This document shows, one piece after another, positions 10,559 to 20,461 of a stretch of 64,000 nucleotides of DNA. The position numbers and the translations under genes were made by a program. The DNA is taken from assembly GCF_024124665.1 (NCBI RefSeq), contig NZ_JAMXSB010000008.1, positions 124,001 to 188,000 on the forward strand. The letters run 5' to 3'. Origin of the DNA: Pleionea sp. CnH1-48 (lineage in GTDB: Bacteria > Pseudomonadota > Gammaproteobacteria > Enterobacterales > Kangiellaceae). The notes beneath the pieces are model-generated. The model was not told the origin of the DNA. It worked only from the letters and a program-made list of their open reading frames with translations, and did not search any database. Every line of letters begins with the position of its first letter. Positions within the stretch are counted from its first letter, which is position 1.

Positions 10559-11584
10559 TTAAATTCTGGTTTTTCGAACCACTAACCCTGCTCTTTGTCC
10601 AACAGGCACTTTGGCGTTAGGGAAGACAATAGCTTCTCCATCTTCTTCTACACGATAGCCACCATCAGAATCTTCTGACAACTGAAAACCAGCATCAAAA
10701 CTAGAGAAATTTTCAAGGTCATCAGAAATATTTAGAGCAAAAGACTCTGATTTTTTTAGCAGCTCATCTTTAACTTCAAATAGGTTAAAGTCTTCATTAT
10801 CAAAGGCTTTCACATTCACCGTTTTGCCTTCAATAAGAGTCGATAAATTGGCAGTAATCGCAGCGAAATCAGACATCGTGTTTTCGCCAAAGGGTTTCAC
10901 CTTACCTAATTCAACAGTAAACGCATGAGCCTCAAACTGATGGCTGCTGAAGTAAGAGAAAGTACCTGATGGCTGATGACCTAATAAGATGGTGTTGATA
11001 TCACTCGCTAACATAAACGACAGCTGCTCTTTGTTCCAGTCTCGTCCATCAGGGTAAGGATAAATTGAAAAGCGAGCGTACTTTGAGCCACGAATAGCAG
11101 TATGCAAATCATAGTGACAACGTGTGGCATCCTCTCGCTTACCAAAAAAGTCTTTCACATAATCTTCCAGGCGTTTAGCACGAAGCGCTTCATGATGCTC
11201 TTTGCCCTGGTGCTTGCCATTGAACAAACGGTTCATATTTTCGATATCGAAACGCTGGCTCATATTCATCGCCACTGGGTTACCGATAATGCATAAAACG
11301 CGATTATGAACGGACAGTTCTTGCATTAAAATGCGACGCACCAGATCATCGACAATTTCAATGGGGGCTGTTTCATTACCGTGAACTCCCGATGAAATCA
11401 CTAAATCGGTGTTAGCAGGCGAAGAGGGTTCAAATACAATGACTCCGGTATCCAACAATTGAACCTTTAGGCCATCATCAAGCGCAAATTCCAGGGTTTC
11501 TGGGATTCCAGCCTCATATTCTCGCGTTAGCGCTAAAAAGCCTTGTTCAACGAGTTGTTTCTTCAATTGCTCTACTGTAGACAT
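10559..11584 (-). CDS. astE: Succinylglutamate desuccinylase (AstE / aspartoacylase family)
   Basis: 341-residue zinc-dependent M14-like deacylase. It performs the last AST step, succinylglutamate to glutamate plus succinate. Zinc ligands are visible in SGVHGNETAPIE (His and Glu) and in the YDLHTAIRGSKYARF block. The catalytic glutamate lies in the FTVELGKVKPFG segment. NPVAMNMSQRF and ENMNRLFNGKH are further family blocks. It is a little longer than the E. coli enzyme (322 aa). It heads a likely minus-strand unit astE-argC-argB and is divergent from astB. A purine-rich stretch (AAAGAGA) precedes the ATG. A different acyl-amino-acid specificity, such as acetylornithine, cannot be excluded from sequence alone. 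Confidence 0.9.
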   Translation of the reverse strand: MSTVEQLKKQLVEQGFLALTREYEAGIPETLEFALDDGLKVQLLDTGVIVFEPSSPANTDLVISSGVHGNETAPIEIVDDLVRRILMQELSVHNRVLCIIGNPVAMNMSQRFDIENMNRLFNGKHQGKEHHEALRAKRLEDYVKDFFGKREDATRCHYDLHTAIRGSKYARFSIYPYPDGRDWNKEQLSFMLASDINTILLGHQPSGTFSYFSSHQFEAHAFTVELGKVKPFGENTMSDFAAITANLSTLIEGKTVNVKAFDNEDFNLFEVKDELLKKSESFALNISDDLENFSSFDAGFQLSEDSDGGYRVEEDGEAIVFPNAKVPVGQRAGLVVRKTRI

Positions 11585-11617
11585 GGTATCTCTTTTGCGA
11601 GTTGTTCATAGCAACTT

Positions 11618-11623
11618 ATTATA
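11618..11623 (-). promoter_or_regulatory. Candidate -10 box of astE
   Basis: The minus strand reads TATAAT (complement of 11618-11623), 34 bp before the astE ATG. No good -35 hexamer is seen at 16-18 bp, so an activator may be needed or the call may be wrong. Confidence 0.4.
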
Positions 11624-11939
11624 CATTGTTAAATCTTTGATGGAATCTTGACGACTCAAGATCCGACAAGATTCTGCAAATTGTAGCAACTTTGCTATAT
11701 TCAATTTGAGTCTATTGAGAGTCCAATGCTTTCGTTTTATCCACTACCCTGATAGGCTATGCGCCACTGCCCTCCACTCCGTTGAATAAAGATCGCTTTA
11801 ACAACAAAAGAAAATGCAGTGGCTAGCCCATATAATGTTTCAATGAGTGGTTGATAATTTAAGGCATAGTAAAAAAAGCAGCGGTAATAGCTTGTTCAAC
11901 AATTTGATTTGTATCAATTTGTAGTAGGAATTCAGAATT
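11624..11939. promoter_or_regulatory. Divergent astE-astB control region
   Basis: The region between the astE and astB starts is 355 bp and has no supportable gene. Near astB it contains two CAATTTG copies 14 bp apart, within about 40 bp of the start codon. AGGA lies about 11 nt upstream of the astB ATG. No clear ArgR box was found by eye. Confidence 0.35.
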
Positions 11940-13286
11940 ATGAAAGCATTTGAAGTTAACTTTGATGGTTTAGTCGGCCCCACGCATAATTATGCAGGAC
12001 TGTCTGTAGGTAACGTCGCGTCCTTATCGAGCGCATCTCAAGTTTCTAGCCCAAAAGAAGGTGCAAAGCAAGGCTTGCAAAAAATGAAAGCATTGCACGA
12101 TATGGGTTTAAAGCAAGCCTTATTACCGCCACTGGAAAGACCAGATGTTCACACACTTAGAAAACTCGGCTTTTCTGGATCTGATGAAAACATTTTAACG
12201 AAAGCTTATCGTGATGCACCGCAAGTTTTTGTGGCGGCCTGCTCCGCCTCTAGCATGTGGACGGCTAATGCCTGTACCGTTTCTCCCAGTGCTGATACAG
12301 CCGATGGAAAAGTTCACTTTACAGCGGCTAACTTGTCGAACAAATTTCACCGCTCTATTGAGTCACCCACAACGGCTCGAGTGTTAGAAGCGATTTTCAA
12401 TAACCCCAACCACTTTGCTCATCACACTCCATTACCACTTGGAGATCACTTTGGCGATGAAGGTGCAGCTAACCACACCCGTTTCTGTACTCAGTACGGC
12501 GCTAAAGGTGTCGAGTTTTTTGTCTTTGGTAAGTACGCTTTCGACAACTCAAAAGTAGCGCCGCGCAAGTTTCCTGCTCGACAAACTTTTGAAGCTTCTC
12601 AAGCGATTGCACGTTTACACCAACTCTCTGATGACAAAACGGTTTATGCTCAACAAAATCCAGATGTCATCGATCAAGGCGTTTTCCACAATGACGTCAT
12701 ATCCGTTGGCAACCGCAATACACTTTTCTATCATGAGCAAGCCTTCCTTAACACCGACGAAGTGCTGCGACAACTACAAACAGCTTATGGAGACGATACT
12801 TTCCATGGTGTGATGGTTCCTGAAGCCAAAGTTTCTGTCGATGATGCGGTAAGAAGTTATTTATTTAACAGCCAGCTCGTTTCTCTGGATGATAACAATA
12901 TGGCTTTAATCGCGCCGGGCGAGTGTCAAGAGAACCCCAACGTTGATGCTTACTTAAAAGAGCTAGTGACTCTTGATAATCCCATTAACGAAGTCAAAAT
13001 TTACGACGTTAAGCAAAGCATGCGCAACGGCGGAGGCCCAGCCTGTTTACGACAACGTGTTGTGTTGAATGAGACAGAAATAGCAGCTGCTAATCAGAAT
13101 GTCTTTATGAATGACGAATTATTTAAGACACTCAATAGCTGGGTTGATAAATTCTATCGAGATGAACTTTCCGAGAAAGACCTGGCCGATCCTCAGTTAC
13201 TTATCGAATCACGCTCTGCTCTGGACGAGTTAACTCAAATATTGAATTTGGGTTCTGTGTATCCTTTCCAATTAGCGGGCGCATAA
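11940..13286 (+). CDS. astB: N-succinylarginine dihydrolase
   Basis: 448-residue enzyme of the amidinotransferase fold. It hydrolyses N2-succinylarginine to N2-succinylornithine, two ammonia and CO2, the second AST step. The family length is about 447. Visible features are [15 protein letters not shown] at the N-terminus, [15 protein letters not shown] and [12 protein letters not shown] (catalytic histidines), and [14 protein letters not shown], which carries the nucleophilic cysteine near residue 370. All characteristic blocks are intact. It is transcribed alone from the divergent astE region and ends in a symmetrical terminator. Confidence 0.97.
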   Translation: MKAFEVNFDGLVGPTHNYAGLSVGNVASLSSASQVSSPKEGAKQGLQKMKALHDMGLKQALLPPLERPDVHTLRKLGFSGSDENILTKAYRDAPQVFVAACSASSMWTANACTVSPSADTADGKVHFTAANLSNKFHRSIESPTTARVLEAIFNNPNHFAHHTPLPLGDHFGDEGAANHTRFCTQYGAKGVEFFVFGKYAFDNSKVAPRKFPARQTFEASQAIARLHQLSDDKTVYAQQNPDVIDQGVFHNDVISVGNRNTLFYHEQAFLNTDEVLRQLQTAYGDDTFHGVMVPEAKVSVDDAVRSYLFNSQLVSLDDNNMALIAPGECQENPNVDAYLKELVTLDNPINEVKIYDVKQSMRNGGGPACLRQRVVLNETEIAAANQNVFMNDELFKTLNSWVDKFYRDELSEKDLADPQLLIESRSALDELTQILNLGSVYPFQLAGA

Positions 13287-13296
13287 TACAAATGCT

Positions 13297-13322
13297 AAAG
13301 GCTGGTCTAATGACCAGCCTTT
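13297..13322. terminator. Bidirectional terminator between astB and the GGDEF-EAL gene
   Basis: Perfect 11-bp stem AAAGGCTGGTC / GACCAGCCTTT with a TAAT loop. The right arm overlaps the stop codon of the minus-strand gene. Confidence 0.85.
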
Positions 13323-16300
13323 AGGCAAACTTGTTATCAATAATCTTCATAATCTCTTTACACTCAACAGGCTTCGAATAGTAGTACCCCTGAGCGTAAT
13401 CACATAAATGGTTCTTCAGATAATCTGCCTGCTCTTTTGTTTCTACACCTTCTGCTACAACTTCAATACCCAATCGACTTGCCATAATTAAAATGGTATC
13501 TACCAACGTTTGCTCATCTCGATTAATAGCCAGTCCTTTGATAAAAGCTCGGTCGATTTTTAATATATCTACCGGAAATCGAGTTAAGTAGCTAAGGGAC
13601 GAGTAGCCTGTACCAAAGTCATCAATAGCTAAACTGATGCCCCGCTCTTTAACTTCTGTTAACAGGTCATAAGAACTTTTCGCATCTTGAACAAATAAGT
13701 TCTCGGTAATCTCTAAAGTTACTTCACTGTATTGTTTAAGCTCAACCAACGACGAATACCATTGATCATGATCTTTATCTTTCGCTAATAACTCCCTTGG
13801 AGAAACATTGATGGTGACGGATATGGGGCGTGTTCGGCCTGCATTAATTTGTTTGAAGTCTTCACACACTCTTTGGACAACAAACTTACCGATTTTATTA
13901 ATCAGTCCAGTATCTTCTGCCAGGCTAATAAATATTTCGGGAGATACAAATCCAAACACATCGCTATTCCACCGAATCAAGGCTTCGCACTTAACGAGTA
14001 ACCCTGTATCCAGATCAATAATAGGTTGATAAAACACCATTAATTTATTGTCGGACAAATCCCGAATAAGCTCAGAATGCATCTTTTGTCGATGCTCTGT
14101 TGCTCGTTGCATTTCTTCGGTGAAGTACTGCCAACAATTGCGACCAGATTCTTTTGCAACATACATCGCATGATCGGCATTTTTGAGCAATGTTTCTGGC
14201 TCAGAGGCATCTTCGGGATACAAGCTGATGCCGATACTCGCGCTAATATGAATATTGCTGTCTTCGATCTGAAAAGGTGTGCTGATGCACTCAATAATAT
14301 TCTCTGCAACTTTATAAGCGGAAGAGAAGCGATCAATCTCAGATAAAATCACCGCAAACTCATCACCACTGAGACGGGCAATGATGTCGGTTTTTCTCAC
14401 CGCGCTTTCTAATCGTCCAGCGACTTGAATCAGCAACTTATCGCCGACATGATGTCCCAAAGAATCGTTAACTGGCTTAAAATTGTCGAGGTCTAAGAAT
14501 AAGAGAGCCATTTTTGAATTGTCTCGATAAGCTCTATCGACAGCACCTTGCAGTTGACGATTAAACAACACACGGTTAGCAAGCCCTGTTAATTGGTCAT
14601 AACTGGCCTGATACTCGATAAAATCAGCCGCTTCTTTCTTTTCGGTCACATCCTGAAACGCACAAGTGATAAAAGGCGAGGTTTCTTCTAAAGCACCTCG
14701 CTCTCCTAGCACATAGAACCAAAGTTTTTTTCCATTTTTATTAGTTCCATCCAGCTCTAGCTCAAAGCTTTCTCCAAGCTCGATGGCTTTCGAAAATGCC
14801 TGATTGAATTCTTCTTTCGACTTTTCACTTAAGTTACTAATTAACTCTTCCAGTGTCGGCGTTTTTTTGTGAGTATCGACTTGCAGTGTATCTAATAAAC
14901 GACTATCAACGCGAATCACTTGTTTATCAAAATCAATTCTGGCTCCACCTATCGAAGCCAACTGTCCAACACGAGATAATAAATCCTCACTTTCTCTTAA
15001 TGCCAATCCCATCTGCTTTTGTCGTATTCGATTACTATGATGAATGGTTAAAAAGAGGATAAAGAAAAAAGCAACGGTGCCTCCCGTTGTTCTTATGGCC
15101 CAGATGTATTGAATATTGCTGGCCCAACCGCCACGAGGTCGAGCTGCCAACTGATATTGATTGCCTTCAATATTGACCGACATCAATACCGGATTATCGT
15201 AAAATACATCACCATTACCATAAAACACTTCTCCACTGGCTCCCTGCCCATCTCTTCCTCGAATGGCCACATCAATATCTTCGGCAGACTCATAAAGCCC
15301 GATCTTTTCATAAAGCTGCTCGAGTCGAATCGGCGAAGAAACCACCCCCCAAAATTTATGCTCCCCATTATCATCATAATAAACAGGCACCCTACCAATC
15401 AGAGCCGTGCCCCCTTGAACTAGATTCACAGGACCCGCAATCATCAAACGCCCCGTACGTTTAAGCAACATAACGACCGCACGTTGTTCTTTGTTTTTAT
15501 TGTAATCCAAGCCAATAACTGACTCGTTGCCCCTCAATGGATAGACATATCTGACAACCATGTCCGGCGCGGCTGCCATGTTTAACAGTAAGTCTTCTTT
15601 TTCCATGACAGGCTTAACGAATCGATCAAACTGTTCTCTTTGAAGTTCCGGGCTTTGTTCGATAAAAGCCGCCAAGCCATAAAGATAAGCCAGGTTACTG
15701 GTTAGCTGCCCTTCAAGACCTGCTCGCACTAAAGAAAGGCGACTGAGCGTATCTACTTTTCTTTGTTCCAGTGTTCGTTTTATATAATCTCTTTCAAATA
15801 AAACGGTGACCACCAACACCAAAGTGCTGCATGCAATAATAACAATCCAACTACCTTGTCCCTTTAAATAAAAATAGGCCAAAGAAATAACCAGTATCGC
15901 CAAAATAATGCCATACAAAACATTACTTGAAATCCTATCGCCATCATCTTCGTAGAATAGATGACTGACATCCAGATTGCCCGATACACTACCGCTGCTA
16001 GACAGTAGTTGATAGGTTCTTTCCCAACGTAACATGTTACTGTTACCCAGGTTCGTCACAGGATACAAAATGTAGCTATCAATGTGATCGGCAAACCATT
16101 GGTTATACCCTTTTTGGTCTTCATACTTAATCACATGTCGAGGCAGACGCTCTGATATTTCATGAACCAGTTCTTTACGATTTTTAAGGGCATAACGCCA
16201 GCCTCTTAAACTTGCTCGCTTGAAGCGCTCAACCAACCCTGGTTTCTTCTCTAGCAATGAGCGGCGGGTATAGAGAGTATCACCATAAAAAACGACACCG

Positions 16301-16938
16301 TAATCAGAGGGGCGAATAGAAAATAAATTAATGCCCATTTCCCTCGCCTGATACTCAGCCGATACACCGTAGGTCATAATGGCGTCAGCTTTGTCTTCAA
16401 CCAGTGTTTTTACATTAGGCGGGGCATCAACAATATTGAGCTTGTCGGTAGCGAAGCCCTCAGCTTTTAATAATGCCAACAGTTCCCGATAAGTTGCATC
16501 TTCTTTAGCGACAGCGATGCGCAAATTGACCAAATCCGACAATGACTTAATGGGTTTACTACCCAGAGAAAATATGGCGCCTGCACTTTTTTGAAATACA
16601 GGAAAAAGCACAATAAAATCTCGACCTTGATCCTTCTCGATCAAAATATCCAAAGCGCCTATTGCAAAATCGGCGTTACCATTTTCCAGCTCTCTAGCCG
16701 TACTACGAAATTGGCCTTCAGGGGTGAAGGCAGAACGAATCTCGACCTCAAGGCCTTCTTCGGCATAATATCCCTGCCACTGAGCCGCATAAAATCCAGC
16801 GAACTGAAATTCATGCTCCCATTTTAGCTGCAAGACAACCTTGTCTCGTCCAGCGGCTTCATTGGGTATTAACACAAATAATAAGAGACACCACACGCAC
16901 CATTTTATGACACGTGAAGCCCAGCAATTTATCAGCAT
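13321..16938 (-). CDS. Periplasmic-sensing GGDEF-EAL protein with NMT1/THI5-like and CHASE-type domains
   Basis: 1205-residue membrane protein likely to make or degrade cyclic di-GMP in response to an external ligand. A signal segment (about 10-30) is followed by an NMT1/THI5-like substrate-binding domain (about 33-260, opening with VVLQLKWEHEFQFAGFYAA). Two close membrane helices lie near 335-380. Next come a CHASE-type periplasmic domain (about 390-600), a third helix (about 620-645) and a PAS domain with its PAC-like tail (about 655-765). The GGDEF domain has the signature SGDEF at about 857, and the EAL domain has CEALIRW at about 985 and DDFGTGYSSL at about 1107. SGDEF replaces GGDEF; such variants can be active. 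The EAL metal and lysine residues appear conserved. AGGA lies about 5 nt upstream of the ATG. The ligand is unknown. Confidence 0.88.
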   Translation of the reverse strand: MLINCWASRVIKWCVWCLLLFVLIPNEAAGRDKVVLQLKWEHEFQFAGFYAAQWQGYYAEEGLEVEIRSAFTPEGQFRSTARELENGNADFAIGALDILIEKDQGRDFIVLFPVFQKSAGAIFSLGSKPIKSLSDLVNLRIAVAKEDATYRELLALLKAEGFATDKLNIVDAPPNVKTLVEDKADAIMTYGVSAEYQAREMGINLFSIRPSDYGVVFYGDTLYTRRSLLEKKPGLVERFKRASLRGWRYALKNRKELVHEISERLPRHVIKYEDQKGYNQWFADHIDSYILYPVTNLGNSNMLRWERTYQLLSSSGSVSGNLDVSHLFYEDDGDRISSNVLYGIILAILVISLAYFYLKGQGSWIVIIACSTLVLVVTVLFERDYIKRTLEQRKVDTLSRLSLVRAGLEGQLTSNLAYLYGLAAFIEQSPELQREQFDRFVKPVMEKEDLLLNMAAAPDMVVRYVYPLRGNESVIGLDYNKNKEQRAVVMLLKRTGRLMIAGPVNLVQGGTALIGRVPVYYDDNGEHKFWGVVSSPIRLEQLYEKIGLYESAEDIDVAIRGRDGQGASGEVFYGNGDVFYDNPVLMSVNIEGNQYQLAARPRGGWASNIQYIWAIRTTGGTVAFFFILFLTIHHSNRIRQKQMGLALRESEDLLSRVGQLASIGGARIDFDKQVIRVDSRLLDTLQVDTHKKTPTLEELISNLSEKSKEEFNQAFSKAIELGESFELELDGTNKNGKKLWFYVLGERGALEETSPFITCAFQDVTEKKEAADFIEYQASYDQLTGLANRVLFNRQLQGAVDRAYRDNSKMALLFLDLDNFKPVNDSLGHHVGDKLLIQVAGRLESAVRKTDIIARLSGDEFAVILSEIDRFSSAYKVAENIIECISTPFQIEDSNIHISASIGISLYPEDASEPETLLKNADHAMYVAKESGRNCWQYFTEEMQRATEHRQKMHSELIRDLSDNKLMVFYQPIIDLDTGLLVKCEALIRWNSDVFGFVSPEIFISLAEDTGLINKIGKFVVQRVCEDFKQINAGRTRPISVTINVSPRELLAKDKDHDQWYSSLVELKQYSEVTLEITENLFVQDAKSSYDLLTEVKERGISLAIDDFGTGYSSLSYLTRFPVDILKIDRAFIKGLAINRDEQTLVDTILIMASRLGIEVVAEGVETKEQADYLKNHLCDYAQGYYYSKPVECKEIMKIIDNKFA

Positions 16939-17115
16939 AATTCCTAATAAATGATTGAATTTATGTAATTATTCGCACGTCTGCGAACTCTGTCTTTTAA
17001 ATAGTAGTTGATATTGCCAGATCGCACTGTCTTTTTTCTTTTCGCTCACTTTCGTTTTGGGGCCAAGACTGTTAGTCTAGAGCGATTACAATATTATAAA
17101 TTTCAAGAGGTTAGG

Positions 17116-18402
17116 ATGCTTGGTTGGTTAAAAAGTGAGTCCTTAAGTACACAAATTCTGATTGCACTTGGATTAGGCGTGGCATTAGGTTTGATATTAA
17201 AAGCGCCCTTTCTAGCGTCTTTTTCTGGTGCCATAGATACCTATATCATCAGCTTTTTTGACGTGATCAAAACGTTATTTATCAATAGCTTAAAGATGAT
17301 GGTTGTACCGCTGGTTCTAGTCTCTCTGATTTGTGGTGTTAGTGCCCTGAGCGACCCATCCAAATTAGGTCGTCTGGGAGGCAAAAGCCTTTTACTCTAT
17401 TTGTTTACGACCGCAGCAGCCATCAGCATGGCGTTATTACTCGCCAACCTGGTCGATCCCGGCAGTGATGTTGTTGCTAAAGCTACCGACTATGAACCTA
17501 AAGCAGCTCCTAGCATCGCCGATGTGTTCAGCGGCCTGATTGCTTCCAACCCAATCAATGCCATGGCTAACGGCAATATGCTTCAGGTTATCGTCTTTGC
17601 CTTATTATTTGGATTCGCTATGTCTCGCTCTGGTGAGTCAGGCCAATACATGGGTAATTTCTTTAATCACCTAAATGAAATCATTCTTAAATTAGTGTCC
17701 ATCTTAATGAGCATCGCTCCCTATGGTGTATTTGCCATTATGGTGGGCGTTACCTATAAGCTGGGATTCAATGTATTCAAAGACCTAGCCACCTATTTCT
17801 CTCTGGTTGCCATAACCTTAATTATCCATGCGCTAGTTACTTACCCTACTCTTTTAACGTTCCTGGCTCGGCTAAACCCTCTTACCTTCTATAAAAAATT
17901 AAGACCCGCAGCCTTGCTAGCCTTTTCTACAGCATCCAGCGCGGCCACTCTGCCTGTCACCATGAAAGTGGCTCAGCAGCGTTTAGGTGTTGGAGACTCC
18001 ACTCGTTCCTTTACTCTGCCATTAGGTGCCACCATCAATATGGATGGCACAGCCATTATGCAAGGTGTCGCCACGGTGTTTATTGCTCAAATGAGTGGTG
18101 TTGATTTAACGATGAGCCAGTATTTAACCGTTATCTTGATGGCAACCCTTGCCTCCGTTGGTACGGCGGGTGTTCCGGGTGTAGGTCTTATTATGTTATC
18201 GATGGTGCTGGTACAGGTAGATCTTCCAGCCGAAGCGATAGGCATGTTGCTCGGCGTGGATCGTCTACTTGATATGATGCGTACAGCCGTCAATATCTCA
18301 GGTGACTCTGCCGTTGCCTGTATCGTTAGTAAAAGCGAAGGCGACTTTGACGAAGACATGTTTAACGACCCAGAGGCAGGCCTTCATCTGGAAGCTGTCT
18401 AA
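17116..18402 (+). CDS. Dicarboxylate/amino acid:cation symporter (DAACS family)
   Basis: 428-residue Na+- or H+-coupled carrier of the GltP/DctA/SstT type. The two re-entrant hairpin motifs are visible: the serine-rich AFSTASSAATLPVTMK and the later VGTAGVPGVGLIML. The cation/substrate block TINMDGTAIMQG lies in between, with TAVNISGDSAVACIVSK near the end. About eight membrane helices are expected. The ATG at 17116 was chosen because AGAGG lies 5 nt upstream and the family begins there; the 36 additional codons upstream look non-coding. Whether the substrate is glutamate, aspartate, serine or a C4-dicarboxylate is not decided by the sequence. Confidence 0.92.
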   Translation: MLGWLKSESLSTQILIALGLGVALGLILKAPFLASFSGAIDTYIISFFDVIKTLFINSLKMMVVPLVLVSLICGVSALSDPSKLGRLGGKSLLLYLFTTAAAISMALLLANLVDPGSDVVAKATDYEPKAAPSIADVFSGLIASNPINAMANGNMLQVIVFALLFGFAMSRSGESGQYMGNFFNHLNEIILKLVSILMSIAPYGVFAIMVGVTYKLGFNVFKDLATYFSLVAITLIIHALVTYPTLLTFLARLNPLTFYKKLRPAALLAFSTASSAATLPVTMKVAQQRLGVGDSTRSFTLPLGATINMDGTAIMQGVATVFIAQMSGVDLTMSQYLTVILMATLASVGTAGVPGVGLIMLSMVLVQVDLPAEAIGMLLGVDRLLDMMRTAVNISGDSAVACIVSKSEGDFDEDMFNDPEAGLHLEAV

Positions 18403-18467
18403 AAATAAAAGTGAGGTCTGATAAATTATGATTAGACCAATCACTCTCAGTCGCCAGGGGCGATAAC

Positions 18468-18495
18468 AAAAAGCCAGAGTTTCCTCTGGCTTTTT
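18468..18495. terminator. Bidirectional terminator between the symporter and S9 peptidase genes
   Basis: Perfect 12-bp stem AAAAAGCCAGAG / CTCTGGCTTTTT with a TTTC loop. Confidence 0.93.
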
Positions 18496-18497
18496 GT

Positions 18498-20438
18498 TTA
18501 TACGATATCTACAGGAGTGATGGATTCTTCGAGTGGAATCGCTAAGATTTTACAATAAAAATAGAGTTCAGCTTCTAGCGCTCTCTCTATGTTTTGCTGC
18601 ATTCGGAACCCATGCCCTTCCCCTTCAAACTCAATGTAAGCATGAGGAATTTCTTTCTCAGACAATGCCGCCACCAACTTATGAGACTGGCTGGGTGGAA
18701 CCACTTTGTCCTCAGAACCCTGTAAAATCAAAATAGGACAAGACAATTGATCCGTGTGATAGATAGGAGAGCGCTCTTTGTACTGAGCCAACTCATCAGG
18801 GTAAGCACCAACAATGCTATCTAAATAGCGCGCTTCAAACTTGTGCGAATCCGTCACCAAACTTTCGAGTTCGGTCACACCGTAACGAGTCATCCCCGCC
18901 GCGAAGTCATCAAAGAAAGTTAATGCGCACAAGGTTGTAAAACCGCCAGCGGATCCACCTCGGATCAACAAGCGTTTGGCATCCGCTTTGCCCTGCTCAA
19001 CGAGATAACGTGCAGCGTAAACGCAATCGTTCACATCAACGATGCCCCATTGTTCGTTCAATAACTCGCGATAATCTCTACCATAGCCAGTACTGCCGCC
19101 ATAGTTAACATCAACCACCGCGAACCCACGAGAGGTCCAAAATTGAATCGCCCAACTTAATGTTGATGAAGTTGCTGCCGTTGGCCCACCATGAGACATT
19201 ACAATCAGCGGAGGTTGTTCCCCTTCCTGCCCATCGTACTCAGAATGGCAAGGTGCATAATAAAACGCATGCGAAGCATAGTTACTGGACGACTGAAAAG
19301 AAATCGGTTGAGCAACCGAAATCATATCTTGAGTCACGGGCAAACTCGACTCGCTGTCTAACTGATGAAAAGCCAGCTCATCATTAATATCGAGTTTGTA
19401 AATCCCTTGCGGAATCATCGGCGCACCAGCAACCACATACAAAGCATCATCACCAAAGTGCACCTGCCCAGGATAATCTTTAAACGGCAAAGCTAGTGGC
19501 TCAATATGACCTGTATCGGTATTGATATGACAAAGCTGTTGCTGACCGTCTTCGAAATACGCCGCATAAATATTATCGCCCTCACCAAAACAATAAGTAC
19601 TGGTGGCAAAAATCCACTGCGGTATAGAAAACTCTCTGTCTACCGGCGTTAACGCGTTGATCACGCCATCGCGGAAAGAATAAAGATTGGCCCAGCCGGA
19701 GCGGTCTGAAATAAAATGCAATACACCATCAGGGCTCCAGCTTGGCTGATAGATAGACTCATCTTCACAACCCGCTACACAATGTTGTGCAGACAATTGA
19801 CCTTGGCGATCAATATCTGCAACCCAAAGTTCTGTGGTATCCCAGGGCATGTTAGGTTGGTTCCAGCATGTCCAACAAATACGTCGACCACCAGGAGACA
19901 CTCTAGGGAAACTATAAAAATCGTATCCTTCGGCAACGACTTTAACCTCGCCCCAATTCTCAGAGCTTAAGTCAATACACACTAACTCATTTTTGACAGG
20001 CTCTAGATCGTGACGCTCACGAACGCAAAATAGCCAATCATTATCAACGCACATCGAAAAATCAGTGTAACGCCAGGCCCGTAACTTTTCGGACGGCGTC
20101 GTTAAACCTTTTTGCTCACCGTCATGGGTTAACAGATAAACCGCCTGATCTTCATCGTTACAATAAAACACGCCCATTCTCGTCACTAGAAAATCACCGC
20201 CGCCGTATTCATGGGCGCGCGAGCGTACACTGTGTTCGCCAAGATCCAGGTCGCGTTTTTTGTTTTCATCATCCCAGCAAACAATAACACCTTTGCCTTT
20301 CAATTCGGGACGAGACTCAAGCCAATAGACAGAGCGATTAAAATACTGCATGTGGCCTAGCCGCGTTCCCTTAGATGAAACCATTTGGGCATCGATAGGC
20401 GACGGCCAAGAACCATAAGCTTTTTGAACTTTGGACAT
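18498..20438 (-). CDS. S9 family peptidase (prolyl oligopeptidase / acylaminoacyl-peptidase type)
   Basis: 646-residue serine peptidase. The N-terminal part (about 1-370) contains beta-propeller-like repeats such as PSWSPDGVLHFISDRSGWANLY and PRVSPGGRRICW. The alpha/beta-hydrolase domain (about 390-640) carries the nucleophile in GGSAGGFT, the Asp in LQGSEDKVVPPSQSH and the His in GEGHGFRM. The oxyanion-region motif SHGGPTAATSS and the GSTGYGRDYRE block are also present. No signal peptide is visible, so it should be cytoplasmic and clip short peptides. It lies 23 bp upstream-to-downstream from tpm on the same strand and may be cotranscribed after it. Exact substrate preference is unknown. Confidence 0.92.
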   Translation of the reverse strand: MSKVQKAYGSWPSPIDAQMVSSKGTRLGHMQYFNRSVYWLESRPELKGKGVIVCWDDENKKRDLDLGEHSVRSRAHEYGGGDFLVTRMGVFYCNDEDQAVYLLTHDGEQKGLTTPSEKLRAWRYTDFSMCVDNDWLFCVRERHDLEPVKNELVCIDLSSENWGEVKVVAEGYDFYSFPRVSPGGRRICWTCWNQPNMPWDTTELWVADIDRQGQLSAQHCVAGCEDESIYQPSWSPDGVLHFISDRSGWANLYSFRDGVINALTPVDREFSIPQWIFATSTYCFGEGDNIYAAYFEDGQQQLCHINTDTGHIEPLALPFKDYPGQVHFGDDALYVVAGAPMIPQGIYKLDINDELAFHQLDSESSLPVTQDMISVAQPISFQSSSNYASHAFYYAPCHSEYDGQEGEQPPLIVMSHGGPTAATSSTLSWAIQFWTSRGFAVVDVNYGGSTGYGRDYRELLNEQWGIVDVNDCVYAARYLVEQGKADAKRLLIRGGSAGGFTTLCALTFFDDFAAGMTRYGVTELESLVTDSHKFEARYLDSIVGAYPDELAQYKERSPIYHTDQLSCPILILQGSEDKVVPPSQSHKLVAALSEKEIPHAYIEFEGEGHGFRMQQNIERALEAELYFYCKILAIPLEESITPVDIV

Positions 20439-20461
20439 AATTTATTCTCTTAATAATCTAC

